NCBI GenBank assembly: GCA_019694435.1 | Contig: JAIBBZ010000022.1 | Coordinates: forward strand, 35,872 to 99,871 | Origin: Pirellulales bacterium | GTDB lineage: Bacteria > Planctomycetota > Planctomycetia > Pirellulales > JAEUIK01 | Reading direction: 5' to 3' | DNA: 64,000 bases | Shown: one piece after another, positions 36,301-44,407 of the stretch | Layout of the letters: each line of letters starts with the position of its first letter | Numbering within the stretch: the first letter of the stretch is position 1 | Translations under genes and position numbers: made by a program | Notes under the pieces: generated by a model | Told to the model about the DNA's origin: nothing | The model's input: only the letters and a program-made list of their open reading frames with translations | Databases searched by the model: none

Positions 36301-37148
36301 GCCGTCACGCGCTCCAGCGTCCCTTCGGGCACCGGGGCGACGTCACCCAATTGCTTGAGTTCCGCGTCGAGCGCGGCGCGCTTGTGCCACGGTTCGCGCA
36401 CGGCAATGGCCGTTTCGACGATCCTCAGCTTGCGATCCAGCTCCTGGCGCCGGGCCTCGAGGTCTTGGACCGTGCGTTCGACGTCGGCGCGCTGACCGAG
36501 GAGTCGGACGTAGCCGTCGGTGCTGGCGGCCAGGCGATCGACTTCTTCGCGCAAACCGTCGCGCCGGGCGATCAGGTCGGCGATGTGGCCTTGCGAATCG
36601 GCCTCGGCCAGCAGCCGTCGCCGCGAGGCATTCAACTCCCGGATCACGTCCGACATGGCGACGCGATCGACGCCGGTCGTCAGCTTGTACAGCAACTCGC
36701 CGGCCGCGGAATCGGAAAGCGTGGCCAGCTCTTGCAATTCGTCCAGGCCGACCGCGTACACGTTGCGGAAGATCGACTCGTCGACGTCGCCCAGCAGTTG
36801 CCGCCAGCGACCGTCGCTCACTTCGGCGCCGTCGGACGTGGCGACCGACAAGCGTCCCAAGTCCGTTTCGAGCGGCTGCGGCGTCAGGTCGCGACGATGC
36901 AGCACGAATCGCCCTTCGCCACATGAGACGACCAACCTGCCGCCCGGAGCGCCGCCTTCGACCGGCGGCAGATAGCGCGCCCGCCGGTCCGGCGTGAAGC
37001 CGAACAAGATGGCCCGCACGAACTGCAAGAGCGTCGTCTTGCCGGCTTCGTTGCGGCCGAAGAAGACGGTCAAGCGCGGCGAGACATTCGCGACGCGCAA
37101 GTCGGTCCAGACGCCGAAGCCGTCGACCTCGAGGTCGTGGAGAATCAT
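33315..37148 (-). CDS. YhaN-like SMC/Rad50-type ATPase with membrane spans in the coiled coil
   Basis: 1277 residues. The N-terminal ATPase half carries a Walker A GRNEAGKTT at 31-39 and YAVGLDELQELATLSDSAAGELLY, typical of YhaN. Long coiled coils run from about 180 to 470 and 540 to 930. Between them lie two membrane spans at about 480-504 and 511-531 in place of a zinc hook or hinge. The ABC signature region (VDVLSRGTREQLFLSLRLAL) and Walker B (MPLVLDDLF, near 975) follow. After the ATPase domain comes a tail of about 260 residues, Pro/Arg-rich at first and then with an ordered-looking part (APLWFAAQAAVEHYETHFPLAG). The ATG (37146-37148) overlaps the stop of the YhaO-like gene (ATGA). YhaN/YhaO resemble Rad50/Mre11, so a DNA-end-related role is likely but unproven. 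Confidence 0.85.
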   Translation of the reverse strand: MILHDLEVDGFGVWTDLRVANVSPRLTVFFGRNEAGKTTLLQFVRAILFGFTPDRRARYLPPVEGGAPGGRLVVSCGEGRFVLHRRDLTPQPLETDLGRLSVATSDGAEVSDGRWRQLLGDVDESIFRNVYAVGLDELQELATLSDSAAGELLYKLTTGVDRVAMSDVIRELNASRRRLLAEADSQGHIADLIARRDGLREEVDRLAASTDGYVRLLGQRADVERTVQDLEARRQELDRKLRIVETAIAVREPWHKRAALDAELKQLGDVAPVPEGTLERVTALNELLQKRRRKLRRMRRDAARLAQEQRDLGFRPDLWRFGPRIEALVEQREWIEKLDQQNAVASQEISALTGETKVEQQRLLDNSKKLDVAPEQLTRGAMSQLRPLVRVLSEERSRLQSAEEDAARAQRQLDQVNAELQGALKDFPDADLTVAMDQSGQHVSTLRRRVQLEERLDRLKRQLQDLAQDSDELADNHLLSGWALGGLGVLFVLGVAMILAGLFFGPSVTGGYGLGLLFLGILGAAAAVVIKRVVEQSAAEQLEACEKQMDVLRLQYKQAKEERDHLDAELPGVGGPLTVRLQSAEKLHSRLEELLPVQTRRQLALNELAAAKQRLEQARRDHQTAQQRWQSTLEAAGLPHDLQPAQVQTLAQSRVRVTDLDRRKNQLAEDQLSRRRAMESLQQRIEQLLADLGLTPESTDPLLRLAQLQREHQAQHAAVRRRNELRRQRRELRRDYERLHSRGRQIIRRRLQTLRAAGCETEDELLARLARLERARQLTAERNEQHRLVMAGVGEPAREELIAAELATVGPGRELDHRWEQLSSEVQQLEARRRELYQQQGRLEEQLKHLLEDHRLPAAQLELGAVESQLQTSLAQWQTLAVTSRILHAIRADYERQRQPETLLAASKYFARLTAGAYTRVWTPLDEDVLRVDDAKGHTLPVDVLSRGTREQLFLSLRLALVESYARRGTVMPLVLDDLFVNFDTVRTQAAAVVLDEFAKAGHQVLVFTCHEHIVKIFRELGADVRALRGELEAEAPPVPLVPLLELAAPPVPAVVVPAAPPPRPLPLWDYRSDVCINESGESFDEEPVRRAALPLTDVLDEYGDADELEPARYVPKRPARRTLPVRRAPLRKQFPARASEPRPSGPWDQDAPLWFAAQAAVEHYETHFPLAGVASIGTPLVPWLWANRHVAVPQTPVEPPRGVALRHDLPNEGTPRWHFWVATNEGSADAEQRVLRSSILLPQGDANRRRPPTVWTKAPGTDHDDLDEGTSRHKFA

Positions 37149-38371
37149 GGCCGGCCCTCCTCGCCGCGCAGCAGATCGATGCCCAGCGCCGTGACGTGCT
37201 GCAGCACGCGCTGTCGCGCCCCTGCGTCGCTCAGATCTACGGCTTGCTCGATTTCGGCCAGCTTGTGCGGGCCGGCATACCGTTGCAGCTCCAGCGATTC
37301 GCGCGGCTGCACGCGCAGTTGCTCGACCATCCGCAGGAAGTCGCCCAGCATGGTCTGCTGTTGCTGCCAACCGACAGGCACCGTTTCGGGCGGCTCGACT
37401 TCGAGTTTCCAGCTCCACGCGGCAGGCGATTTCACGCCGTATTTCTGCCGCAGGCCCGACAGGACGTCGGCCGCCAGGTTGCCGCGACGCAACTGCGTGG
37501 CCAGCTCGCCACGGGCCGAGATGTGCCAGGCAATCAGGCGATCGAGCCCCGGATCGGCGGCGCTCAGCGATTCGATGCGCTTCTGCATCAGCTTTTCCAG
37601 ATCGCCACGCTTGGCCTTCTCGTCGAGCGCCAATCGCTCGTCGTACCACCGCACCACGTCGGTGGGGATCAAGCGCGACTGCCAGTGGCCGTCGTCATTC
37701 ATGCCGACCAGCAGGCAGCCGTGCGGCTCGGTCTCGCTGGGATGCCGGCCCTGCGGGCTGCCGCAGTAGTGGGCCAGCGATGCGTCGCTGCCGGCTTTGG
37801 ATGCATTGTGCCGGCCGCCCAGGGCCCAGTAGTCGATGCCGCCCGTGTGACCGATCCCGTCAAGCGCGCCGTGCACGATGGCAATTCGCGGCAGATCGGC
37901 GTTATCGGGCGTCAAATCGTCGGTCGCCAGTGTGCCGCGCCCCGCGCGGCTCGCGCCAACCACCTGCGCGATCAAGCGGCCCTCGCGGTAGACGGGAAAC
38001 GCCGTCAAATGTTGCGCGGGAAACACCGTCACGTTGGGCGGGAGAGCCAGCTCGTGCGGCCAGCTCGCGGGCGTGTCGACGGTTCCGCCGGCCCAGAACA
38101 CGGCGATGCCGCGCTCGTTGAGCCGTGTGAATTGTTCGCAGAGAAACTCCAGCGCCCTGGGCCCGCCGCGGCGCGGGTGCAAGGCATCGCCCGCCAGCGC
38201 CACGAAATCGACCTGTTCGGAGAGCGCCGCTTCGAACACGCGCTCGGCGGCCAGGTACGGCGTCTCGAGAAAGACGTCGCGCAGATGCTCGGGCACCTCG
38301 GGCACACCATACAGCGGCTGCTCGAGATGCAAGTCGCTGGTGTGAATGAAACGCAGCCGATCGCGGCTCAT
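37145..38371 (-). CDS. YhaO/SbcD-like phosphoesterase with degenerate active site
   Basis: 408 residues. The calcineurin-like N-terminal domain starts RLRFIHTSDLHLEQPL (Asp13 and His15 kept), with GD at 61-62. The GNHD motif that supplies a metal ligand and the catalytic His reads GGTVD (95-99), and the GHxH motif reads ALGGRH, losing one His; a middle His is kept (IVHGALDG). The fold is therefore that of Mre11/SbcD but nuclease activity is doubtful. A C-terminal helical region (from about residue 250) should contact the YhaN partner, as in Mre11. GGGAGG six bases before ATG 38369-38371 fixes the start. Its stop overlaps the YhaN-like ATG. The helicase gene lies upstream on the same strand. 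Confidence 0.85.
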   Translation of the reverse strand: MSRDRLRFIHTSDLHLEQPLYGVPEVPEHLRDVFLETPYLAAERVFEAALSEQVDFVALAGDALHPRRGGPRALEFLCEQFTRLNERGIAVFWAGGTVDTPASWPHELALPPNVTVFPAQHLTAFPVYREGRLIAQVVGASRAGRGTLATDDLTPDNADLPRIAIVHGALDGIGHTGGIDYWALGGRHNASKAGSDASLAHYCGSPQGRHPSETEPHGCLLVGMNDDGHWQSRLIPTDVVRWYDERLALDEKAKRGDLEKLMQKRIESLSAADPGLDRLIAWHISARGELATQLRRGNLAADVLSGLRQKYGVKSPAAWSWKLEVEPPETVPVGWQQQQTMLGDFLRMVEQLRVQPRESLELQRYAGPHKLAEIEQAVDLSDAGARQRVLQHVTALGIDLLRGEEGRP

Positions 38372-38487
38372 GGGGCGCCTCCCTGCGCGCAGGCCGTTTC
38401 GGTAGGCGGGGCCCATCCGGGGCGGACCCCTTCGACGCGGAAGTGTAGTCCAATTGCGGCAATTGCACTACGCCGATCTACCGCACT

Positions 38488-38532
38488 GCTAGCACAGCAC
38501 CAGGGGCACGGGGCCCTCTCTGCGGTGCTAGC
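38488..38532 (-). terminator. Long hairpin over the helicase stop codon
   Basis: GCTAGCAC (38488-38495) and GTGCTAGC (38525-38532) form an 8-bp stem with further pairing inside (AGGG/CCCT). It overlaps the TAG stop of the helicase gene. No T-run follows, so it may protect the mRNA end or act as a Rho-dependent pause. Confidence 0.4.
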
Positions 38533-40609
38533 GGCGGCCGCCGGGCTTCTTCGGCGCGCGACCACGCACGGGACGCTTCGGGAGTGGCCGCGCGGCAGGC
38601 TTGCCGTCGGCGCGCGTCTTGCCGGCATTCGCCGCCGCGCTGGATTTTGCCCCCATCGCAGGCTGCTCCGTCTCGCCTTCCGGCTGGGGCGTTCGCCCGG
38701 TCAACTCGAACAGGAATCGACTGGGGATCGACGGGCGCGGCTTGCCCCATTTGCGCCGCGATTGGGCCAGCGTGAGCGTCAAGTAGGTTTGCGCGCGCGT
38801 GACGCCCACGTAGCACAGCCGGCGCTCTTCGTCGATCGCTTCGCCTTCGGCCGACACGGCGCGATGGTGCGGCAGGAGCCCCTCCTCCATGCCGATCATC
38901 CAGACCCGGGGGAACTCCAACCCCTTGGCGCTGTGCAAGGTCATCAGCACGACGGCGTCGCGCTGGAGTTGCTTTTCCTTGTCGGGTTCCTCGTCGCGCC
39001 CGGAGAGCACCAGATCGTCGAGATAGTCGGCCAGATTGCCGCCGCGACGATCGACGTGATCGGCCAGGCCGTTGACCAGTTGCTCGATCGCGGCCCACCG
39101 TGCCTGGCGATCGTTGGGGTCGTCGTACAACTCTTCGAGAATCTTTTGATAGTCGATCGCGCGAATCAAATCGTTGACCACGGTCACCGGCGATTCGCCA
39201 GAAAGCCGCCCGCGGAAGCGTTCGACGAGTTGGCGCAGCTCGTGCGCGCCGCGCGCCGCGGCCGGAGCCAACGTGGCCAGGTCGGCCTCGTGTCCGAGCA
39301 CGTCCCAGGCCGAAACCCCGCGTGCGACGGCCCGGTCTTTGATCTTTTCGAGCGCGCCGCGTCCGATGCCGCGTGCCGGCGTGTTGATGATCCGCAACAA
39401 CGACGCCTCGTCGTGCGGCTGCACCAAAAGTCGCAGGTAAGCGAGGATGTCCTTCACTTCGCGGCGGTCGAAAAACGACATCCCGCCGATCAGCACGTAG
39501 GGGATTCGCCACCGGCGCAGCTCTTGCTCGAAAGGCCGGGGCTGTTCGTTGGTGCGAAACAGGATGGCGATCTCGCCGGGCCGGGCATTCTCCCGGCCGA
39601 TCGCTTTGCGAATATCGTCGACGACGTGCCGGGCTTCGGCTTCTTCGTCGGCATATTGCACGATCCGCGGGCTTTCACCCCCCACCCGCGAGGCACGCAA
39701 CTCTTTCGGGTGCCGCTTGCGATTGAACGCGATCAGCCGGTTGGCCATTGCCAGGATCGGCCCGGTCGAGCGGTAGTTGTCTTCCAGACGCACGACCTTG
39801 CAGTCGGGCCAGTCGTGCTTGAAGTTCAGGATGTGCGCCACTTCGGCGCCGCGCCAACCGTATATCGACTGGTCGTCGTCGCCCACGACGCAGAGATTGC
39901 GATGCGGCAGGGCCAACGCCTTGACAATCCTGTATTGGCTGCCGTTGGTGTCCTGGTACTCGTCGATCAGCAGATGGCTGAACCGCGCCGATTCCTGCCG
40001 GCAGGCCTCGGGCGAAATGCCAAACAACTCCTCGGTGCACAGCAACAGGTCGTCGAAATCGAGCACGCCCTGGTCCTTGAGCTTCTGCTGGTACCGGCGA
40101 TAGCCCGAGGCCGCCAGGTGCTCGACGTCCGTCGCCGCGAATTCGACCGCTTGTGCGGGCCGGACTGCCGCCGACTTCCAGCGGCTGATGTGGTGCAGCA
40201 AATCGCCTGGGCGCAGCGAGGCCTCGGGCACGCGGATTTCACGGAGCACCTCCCGGGCCAACGACTCCTGGTCGCCCCGGTCGAAGATCGTGAAGTTCTG
40301 GGGATAGCCCAGAGCGGCGATCTGGCGCCGCAGAATCCGCACGCACAACGAATGGAACGTTGAGATTTCCGGTCGTTCAGGCAGCCGCTTTCCCAGGATC
40401 GCGGCAGCCCGTTGCTGCATTTCCTGGGCGGCCTTGTTCGTGAACGTGACCGCCAGGATGCGTGCCGGGCGCACACCGTGCGCAATCAGTGCGGCAATAC
40501 GGTACGTGACGACCCGGGTCTTGCCGGTGCCGGCACCGGCCAGCACCAGCAACGGACCTCGCAGGGTCTGCACCGCGTCGCGCTGCGGGGGGTTGAGGTC
40601 GGGTGGCAT
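38528..40609 (-). CDS. UvrD/Rep-family ATP-dependent DNA helicase
   Basis: 693 residues, a superfamily 1A 3'-5' helicase. Motifs in order are NPPQRDAVQ (Q motif), GAGTGKTR (Walker A, 25-32), TFTNKAAQEM, LIDEYQDTN (Walker B), VGDDDQSIYGWRGA, TLHSAKGLEF and YVGVTRAQ. Length is close to Rep, UvrD and PcrA (670-750). A basic C-terminal tail of about 50 residues (PKRPVRGRAPKKPG) replaces the folded C-terminal RNA-polymerase-binding Tudor domain of UvrD/PcrA. Such helicases act in excision repair or fork restart. The YhaO/YhaN-like genes follow downstream on the same strand after about 155 bases. Confidence 0.93.
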   Translation of the reverse strand: MPPDLNPPQRDAVQTLRGPLLVLAGAGTGKTRVVTYRIAALIAHGVRPARILAVTFTNKAAQEMQQRAAAILGKRLPERPEISTFHSLCVRILRRQIAALGYPQNFTIFDRGDQESLAREVLREIRVPEASLRPGDLLHHISRWKSAAVRPAQAVEFAATDVEHLAASGYRRYQQKLKDQGVLDFDDLLLCTEELFGISPEACRQESARFSHLLIDEYQDTNGSQYRIVKALALPHRNLCVVGDDDQSIYGWRGAEVAHILNFKHDWPDCKVVRLEDNYRSTGPILAMANRLIAFNRKRHPKELRASRVGGESPRIVQYADEEAEARHVVDDIRKAIGRENARPGEIAILFRTNEQPRPFEQELRRWRIPYVLIGGMSFFDRREVKDILAYLRLLVQPHDEASLLRIINTPARGIGRGALEKIKDRAVARGVSAWDVLGHEADLATLAPAAARGAHELRQLVERFRGRLSGESPVTVVNDLIRAIDYQKILEELYDDPNDRQARWAAIEQLVNGLADHVDRRGGNLADYLDDLVLSGRDEEPDKEKQLQRDAVVLMTLHSAKGLEFPRVWMIGMEEGLLPHHRAVSAEGEAIDEERRLCYVGVTRAQTYLTLTLAQSRRKWGKPRPSIPSRFLFELTGRTPQPEGETEQPAMGAKSSAAANAGKTRADGKPAARPLPKRPVRGRAPKKPGGRR

Positions 40610-40676
40610 CCGTACCGGGGCGTGCGTCTGGGCGAACAGCCGGCTTGAACAGGCGGATCAAGCGGCGGAGCCGTCG

Positions 40677-40705
40677 ATCCTAAGGCGTGGCCCGAAGGCT
40701 CGCAA
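40677..40705 (-). promoter_or_regulatory. Candidate promoter for the helicase gene
   Basis: On the minus strand TTGCGA (40705-40700), 17 bases, then TAGGAT (40682-40677). Each hexamer matches the consensus at four positions. It lies about 70 bases before the helicase start, back to back with the plus-strand promoter at 40765. Confidence 0.45.
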
Positions 40706-40764
40706 ATCGCTTGGGCCGCGGTTCGAGGCGTGCGGCACGCGCGCGACGGCGCAAGTCGATGGCC

Positions 40765-40794
40765 TTGACCATGTTTGAGCCACACCTCTATACT
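40765..40794 (+). promoter_or_regulatory. Promoter of the TPR gene
   Basis: TTGACC (40765-40770), 18 bases, then TATACT (40789-40794): five of six positions match in each hexamer. Transcription would start about 50 bases before the ATG at 40853. Confidence 0.65.
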
Positions 40795-40852
40795 CCGAGT
40801 TTTCCTCCAACCTCCAGGTTGCGACGACCTTGTTCGCTGAGAAATCGTGCCG

Positions 40853-41683
40853 ATGAAGACGGAGCGCCGTCCCAAGAATGAACTCGCCGACGCGCTGATG
40901 CGCACGGCCGAGGGCGTGAAGCCGTATTCGACCTACATCTTCGGCGGCGTACTCGCGCTGATCGTCGTGGGCGGCATCTACGTGTATTTGTCCAACACCA
41001 GCGAGGCTCAGAAGCGGGCCGCCTGGGACAGCTTTAACGACGCCACCAACGACAACAAGCTCGAACAGCTCGACGATCTGGCACGGGACTTTCCTGATGC
41101 TCCGGCCGGGCTGTGGGCCCAGCTGGTGGCCGCGAACAAACGGCTCGAAGCCGGTGGCGAGCTGCTGTTCAGCAATCGCACGGCGGCCCGTGACGAGCTG
41201 CGCAAGGCGGTCGAAGGGTTCGACGCGGTGCGCGAAACGGCCCAAATCCCCTTGTTGCGCGAGCAGGCGATTTGGGGGGCGGCCCGGGCTTATGAGTCGC
41301 TGGGCTATGAATCGCGCGCCGATATGGAAACCGCCCTGAAGCTCTACGAACAACTGGCGGAAATCAAAGACAGCCCGTTTGCGTCGATTGCCCGACTGCG
41401 GGCCGACGACTTAAAACGCGAAGGCACCAAGCAGTTTTACGACTGGTTTGCAACGCAGCAGCTCGAAGGCACGGCGCCGGCCGGTGGCCAGACTGGTCTG
41501 GACGATTTGAACACGCTTGGCGAAGGTCCGGATATCGTCCCCAGCCAAGGGACTCCGCCGGTCGATACGCCGCCCCCGACGACAGAAACTTCGCCGACGG
41601 AAACCCCCGCGACGGAAACCCCCGCGGGCGAGGCTCCACCCACTGACAACGCGCCCGCCGACACAGCTCCGGCAACGCCCTAG
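40853..41683 (+). CDS. Membrane-anchored TPR-like protein (YfgM-like)
   Basis: 276 residues. A cytoplasmic N-terminus of about 25 residues and one span (YIFGGVLALIVVGGIYVYL, about 28-46) are followed by helical repeats (KRAAWDSFNDATNDNKLEQL, LREQAIWGAARAYESLGY, ALKLYEQLAEIKDSPFAS) of TPR type. The last 60 residues are Thr/Pro/Glu-rich with repeated ETPATETPA. Topology recalls YfgM, an ancillary SecYEG/periplasmic chaperone factor, but the similarity is general. ATG 40853 is preferred to GTG 40847. The RluD-like gene starts only 21 bases after its stop, so the two probably share a transcript. Confidence 0.78.
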   Translation: MKTERRPKNELADALMRTAEGVKPYSTYIFGGVLALIVVGGIYVYLSNTSEAQKRAAWDSFNDATNDNKLEQLDDLARDFPDAPAGLWAQLVAANKRLEAGGELLFSNRTAARDELRKAVEGFDAVRETAQIPLLREQAIWGAARAYESLGYESRADMETALKLYEQLAEIKDSPFASIARLRADDLKREGTKQFYDWFATQQLEGTAPAGGQTGLDDLNTLGEGPDIVPSQGTPPVDTPPPTTETSPTETPATETPAGEAPPTDNAPADTAPATP

Positions 41684-41704
41684 GGCGCACCGGTCCTCCT
41701 ACGT

Positions 41705-42694
41705 ATGTTCGATCCTTCCGTTCGCGATGACCCCATCGAACTGGAGGTCGAACCCCATGAAGCCGGAGTGCGGCTCGATTGGTACCTGGCGCATAAGCTG
41801 CCAATCTACAGCCGCACGATGCTGCGCAAGGTCATCAACGCCAAGGGCGTGACCGTCGACGGGCACCGCGAAAAGGCCAGCGCCATTCTCAAGCCGGGCC
41901 AGCGACTGCGGATCGTGCTGCCCCCGTTGCCGAAAACGGGTCCTCGCCCCGAGCCGATGGCGCTCGATCTGCTCTACGAAGACGAGTCTTTGGCCGCCGT
42001 CAACAAACCGCCAGGGATGGTCGTCCATCCGGCCCGGGGACATTGGTCGGGCACCTTGGCCAGCGGGCTGCAGCATCATTTCAATCAGCTGAGCAGCGTG
42101 GGAGGGCCAACGCGGCCCGGCATCGTCCATCGTCTCGATCGTGACACCAGCGGCGTGATCGTCGTCGCCAAGACCGATACGGCCCATCTGCACCTGGCCG
42201 AACAGTTTCAGAATCGCACGGTCCAGAAACAGTATCTGGCGATCGTCGTCGGCGCGCCCGAGCTCGACCGCGACTTCATCGATTTGCCGATTGGCCTGCA
42301 TCCCTATCACCGCGAGCGCATGGCAATCCGCCACGACAGTCCGACCAGCAAGGAGGCGCAAAGCTTCTACGAAGTGGTCGAGCGTTTTCGCGGATTCGCA
42401 CTGGTGCGGATCGTGCCCAAGACGGGCCGTACGCATCAGATTCGCGTGCACCTGACGTCGATCGGCTGCCCGGTGTTGTGCGATCGGTTGTACGGCGGCC
42501 GGGCCAGCCTGACGCGCGGCGACGTGACCGGCCGACCCGAAGACACGACCGAGCTGCTCGCGCGTCAGGCGCTGCATGCGCAGCGCCTGTGCATCGTGCA
42601 TCCCGTCACGGGAAGACCGCTTGAATTTACGGCTCCTTTGCCGGCCGACATGGAGGCCGTGCTCCAGGTTCTGCGGCTATCGCGGAGCCTATAA
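41705..42694 (+). CDS. RluD-like pseudouridine synthase with S4 domain
   Basis: 329 residues. An S4 RNA-binding domain at about 18-75 (VRLDWYLAHKLPIYSRTMLRKVINAKGVTVDG) precedes the catalytic domain with PGMVVHPARGHWSGTL, HRLDRDTSG (catalytic Asp) and TGRTHQIRVHL. The architecture matches RluD, which modifies helix 69 of 23S rRNA, but RluC has the same order. ATG 41705 follows closely on the TPR gene. Confidence 0.92.
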   Translation: MFDPSVRDDPIELEVEPHEAGVRLDWYLAHKLPIYSRTMLRKVINAKGVTVDGHREKASAILKPGQRLRIVLPPLPKTGPRPEPMALDLLYEDESLAAVNKPPGMVVHPARGHWSGTLASGLQHHFNQLSSVGGPTRPGIVHRLDRDTSGVIVVAKTDTAHLHLAEQFQNRTVQKQYLAIVVGAPELDRDFIDLPIGLHPYHRERMAIRHDSPTSKEAQSFYEVVERFRGFALVRIVPKTGRTHQIRVHLTSIGCPVLCDRLYGGRASLTRGDVTGRPEDTTELLARQALHAQRLCIVHPVTGRPLEFTAPLPADMEAVLQVLRLSRSL

Positions 42695-42695
42695 T
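42690..42695 (+). promoter_or_regulatory. -10-like TATAAT over the RluD-like stop codon
   Basis: A perfect TATAAT overlaps the stop of the upstream gene and lies 44 bases before the ATG of the FAH-family gene. I see no good -35 at the usual distance, so it is a weak call. Confidence 0.35.
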
Positions 42696-42739
42696 CGGTA
42701 GTGTACCGCGATTGTTCTTTTCGCTTGCAGAGGCCCTTC

Positions 42740-43600
42740 ATGCAACTTGCTCGCATCCTCGACCCGCAGGGCAACAACGCCGTGGCCCTGATCGAAAACC
42801 GCACTGTGCGGCAGTTGGCGCTCGAGGGCGGCCAATATCGCTCGCTGACCGATATTCTCGAGTCGGGCGACCCGGCGGCGATCGCCCAGTTCTTGATCGA
42901 TGGCAGCCAGCGGCCTCGCGAAGTCGACGACGTCACGTTTCTGGCTCCGCTCGACGAGCAAGAGATTTGGGCCGCGGGCGTAACCTACATTCGCAGCCGC
43001 AGCGAGCGGATGAAGGAATCGCAACAGGCCGCCTCGTTCTACGCGCAGGTCTACGAGGCCGATCGGCCGGAATTGTTCTTCAAGGCCACGCCGCATCGCG
43101 TGGCAGGGCCAGGACAGCCGGTACGCATTCGCTCCGATGCGAGCTGGAATGTGCCTGAGCCGGAACTGGCCCTCGTACTTTCGTCGCGGCTGCGGCTGGT
43201 CGGCTACACGATCGGTAACGATATGAGTTCGCGCGACATCGAGGGGGCCAATCCGCTGTATCTGCCGCAGGCCAAGGTTTATGACGCCTGCTGCGGACTG
43301 GGGCCCGCGATCACGTTGCGCCCGTCGATGCCGCCGCCGGAAGAGATCGGCATCCGCCTGGCGATCCGTCGCGGCGAGCGCATGGTGTTTCACGGCGAGA
43401 CGCAAATCAAGCAGATGAAGCGCACCTACCAGGACTTGATCGATTACCTGGGCCGCGACAACAGCTTTCCCAAGGGGGTCATCTTGTTGACCGGCACCGG
43501 CATCGTGCCGGGCGACGATTTCACGCTCCAGCGCGGCGACGTCGTCGAAATCACCATCGACGGCATCGGTACCCTGGTCAACCCGGTCGTACAGGGATAG
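42740..43600 (+). CDS. Fumarylacetoacetate hydrolase (FAH) family protein
   Basis: 286 residues. After an N-terminal domain of about 70 residues, IWAAGVTYIRSR, ELFFKATPHRVAGPGQPVRI, WNVPEPELALVL (E-x-E metal-binding pair), GYTIGNDMSSRDIEG and VILLTGTGIVPGDDF follow the FAH fold. Members cleave or hydrate beta-diketones, and this type with GNDMSSRDIE resembles 2-keto-3-deoxy sugar-acid dehydratases (for example 2-dehydro-3-deoxy-D-arabinonate dehydratase). The substrate is not certain. ATG 42740 has AGAGG upstream. Confidence 0.87.
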   Translation: MQLARILDPQGNNAVALIENRTVRQLALEGGQYRSLTDILESGDPAAIAQFLIDGSQRPREVDDVTFLAPLDEQEIWAAGVTYIRSRSERMKESQQAASFYAQVYEADRPELFFKATPHRVAGPGQPVRIRSDASWNVPEPELALVLSSRLRLVGYTIGNDMSSRDIEGANPLYLPQAKVYDACCGLGPAITLRPSMPPPEEIGIRLAIRRGERMVFHGETQIKQMKRTYQDLIDYLGRDNSFPKGVILLTGTGIVPGDDFTLQRGDVVEITIDGIGTLVNPVVQG

Positions 43601-43606
43601 CGCCGG

Positions 43607-44371
43607 CTAGGCGGGCTTCTCCCCGTGCGCTCGCGGTCCAAAGAGCATTGCCATCAGGTCGCCTGTGCGGAGGGCCCGTGTGTTGATGAAGGCCTCGCCA
43701 AAGGCGCAGCCCGCGGCCATGCCCTCGACCATGTTCACGGCCTTGATGCGCTCGAGCACATGCGCCTTGTGCGGCGGAAACTGCGTCGCATAGCAGGCGA
43801 TCGAGGCCAGCTTCGCCTCCATCGTGTCGGTCACGTCGACGACGAACTGCCCTGCCGCGGGCAGGTGTCCAGGCGAGCCGAACGACAGCGAAAAATAGAG
43901 CTGTGCCGAGATGCTGTGTACGGGCAGGCCGTCGAAGTAGGCGTCCCACTTGGTCAGCCGCGAATAGAACACGGCCGCATCGGTGATCTGCATGGCCTGC
44001 CAATGGTCGGGCGAGGCCAAAGGGGTCTTGTCGCCGAAACCAATCACCACGCGCGGCCTGTATTTGCGGAATTCCTTGCCCAGGGCGACACGGGCCTCGA
44101 AGCTGTCGAACAGCCGTCGGTTGGGCAGCTCCAAGGTGCGCCGCACCTGGACGCCGAGCGTCTCGGCCGCCCGTGCTGCCTCGGCCAGGCGCACCTCCGG
44201 GCCCGGAGAGGCCGGCGTGGGCTCGCCGTCGGTCAGGTCGATAATGCCGACCTGGTAGCCCTGCTTGACGAGCTTGGCGAGCGTGCCGCCACAGGCGATC
44301 TCGACGTCGTCGGGGTGGGCTCCGACGGCGATGACGTCGAGCCTCGGATACTCGGCAGGCGCTGTGCTCAC
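43607..44371 (-). CDS. bshB1: PIG-L deacetylase, BshB1-like
   Basis: 254 residues. [22 protein letters not shown] carries the AHPDD zinc motif, and [23 protein letters not shown] and [20 protein letters not shown] follow BshB1 closely. BshB1 removes the acetyl group from GlcNAc-malate in bacillithiol synthesis. No bshA or bshC is in the window, so the thiol pathway is inference. The start is GTG 44369-44371 with GAGGG just upstream. It shares its strand with the CbiE-CbiT gene 36 bases upstream and is convergent with the FAH gene (six bases between stops). Confidence 0.85.
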   Translation of the reverse strand: MSTAPAEYPRLDVIAVGAHPDDVEIACGGTLAKLVKQGYQVGIIDLTDGEPTPASPGPEVRLAEAARAAETLGVQVRRTLELPNRRLFDSFEARVALGKEFRKYRPRVVIGFGDKTPLASPDHWQAMQITDAAVFYSRLTKWDAYFDGLPVHSISAQLYFSLSFGSPGHLPAAGQFVVDVTDTMEAKLASIACYATQFPPHKAHVLERIKAVNMVEGMAAGCAFGEAFINTRALRTGDLMAMLFGPRAHGEKPA

Positions 44372-44407
44372 GTGGGACCCTCGGGGAACGCCGCCGACGC
44401 CTGGGGT

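Noticed and set aside
37145..38371. Frameshift as the cause of the missing GNHD motif
   Set aside because: The frame is continuous, with family-like sequence on both sides of the motif, and GHxH is changed independently elsewhere. I also recall similar substitutions in planctomycete homologues.
37196..40363. 1055-codon plus-strand frame across the helicase and YhaO-like genes
   Set aside because: It spans two well-supported minus-strand genes and their intergenic gap and has no recognisable domain.
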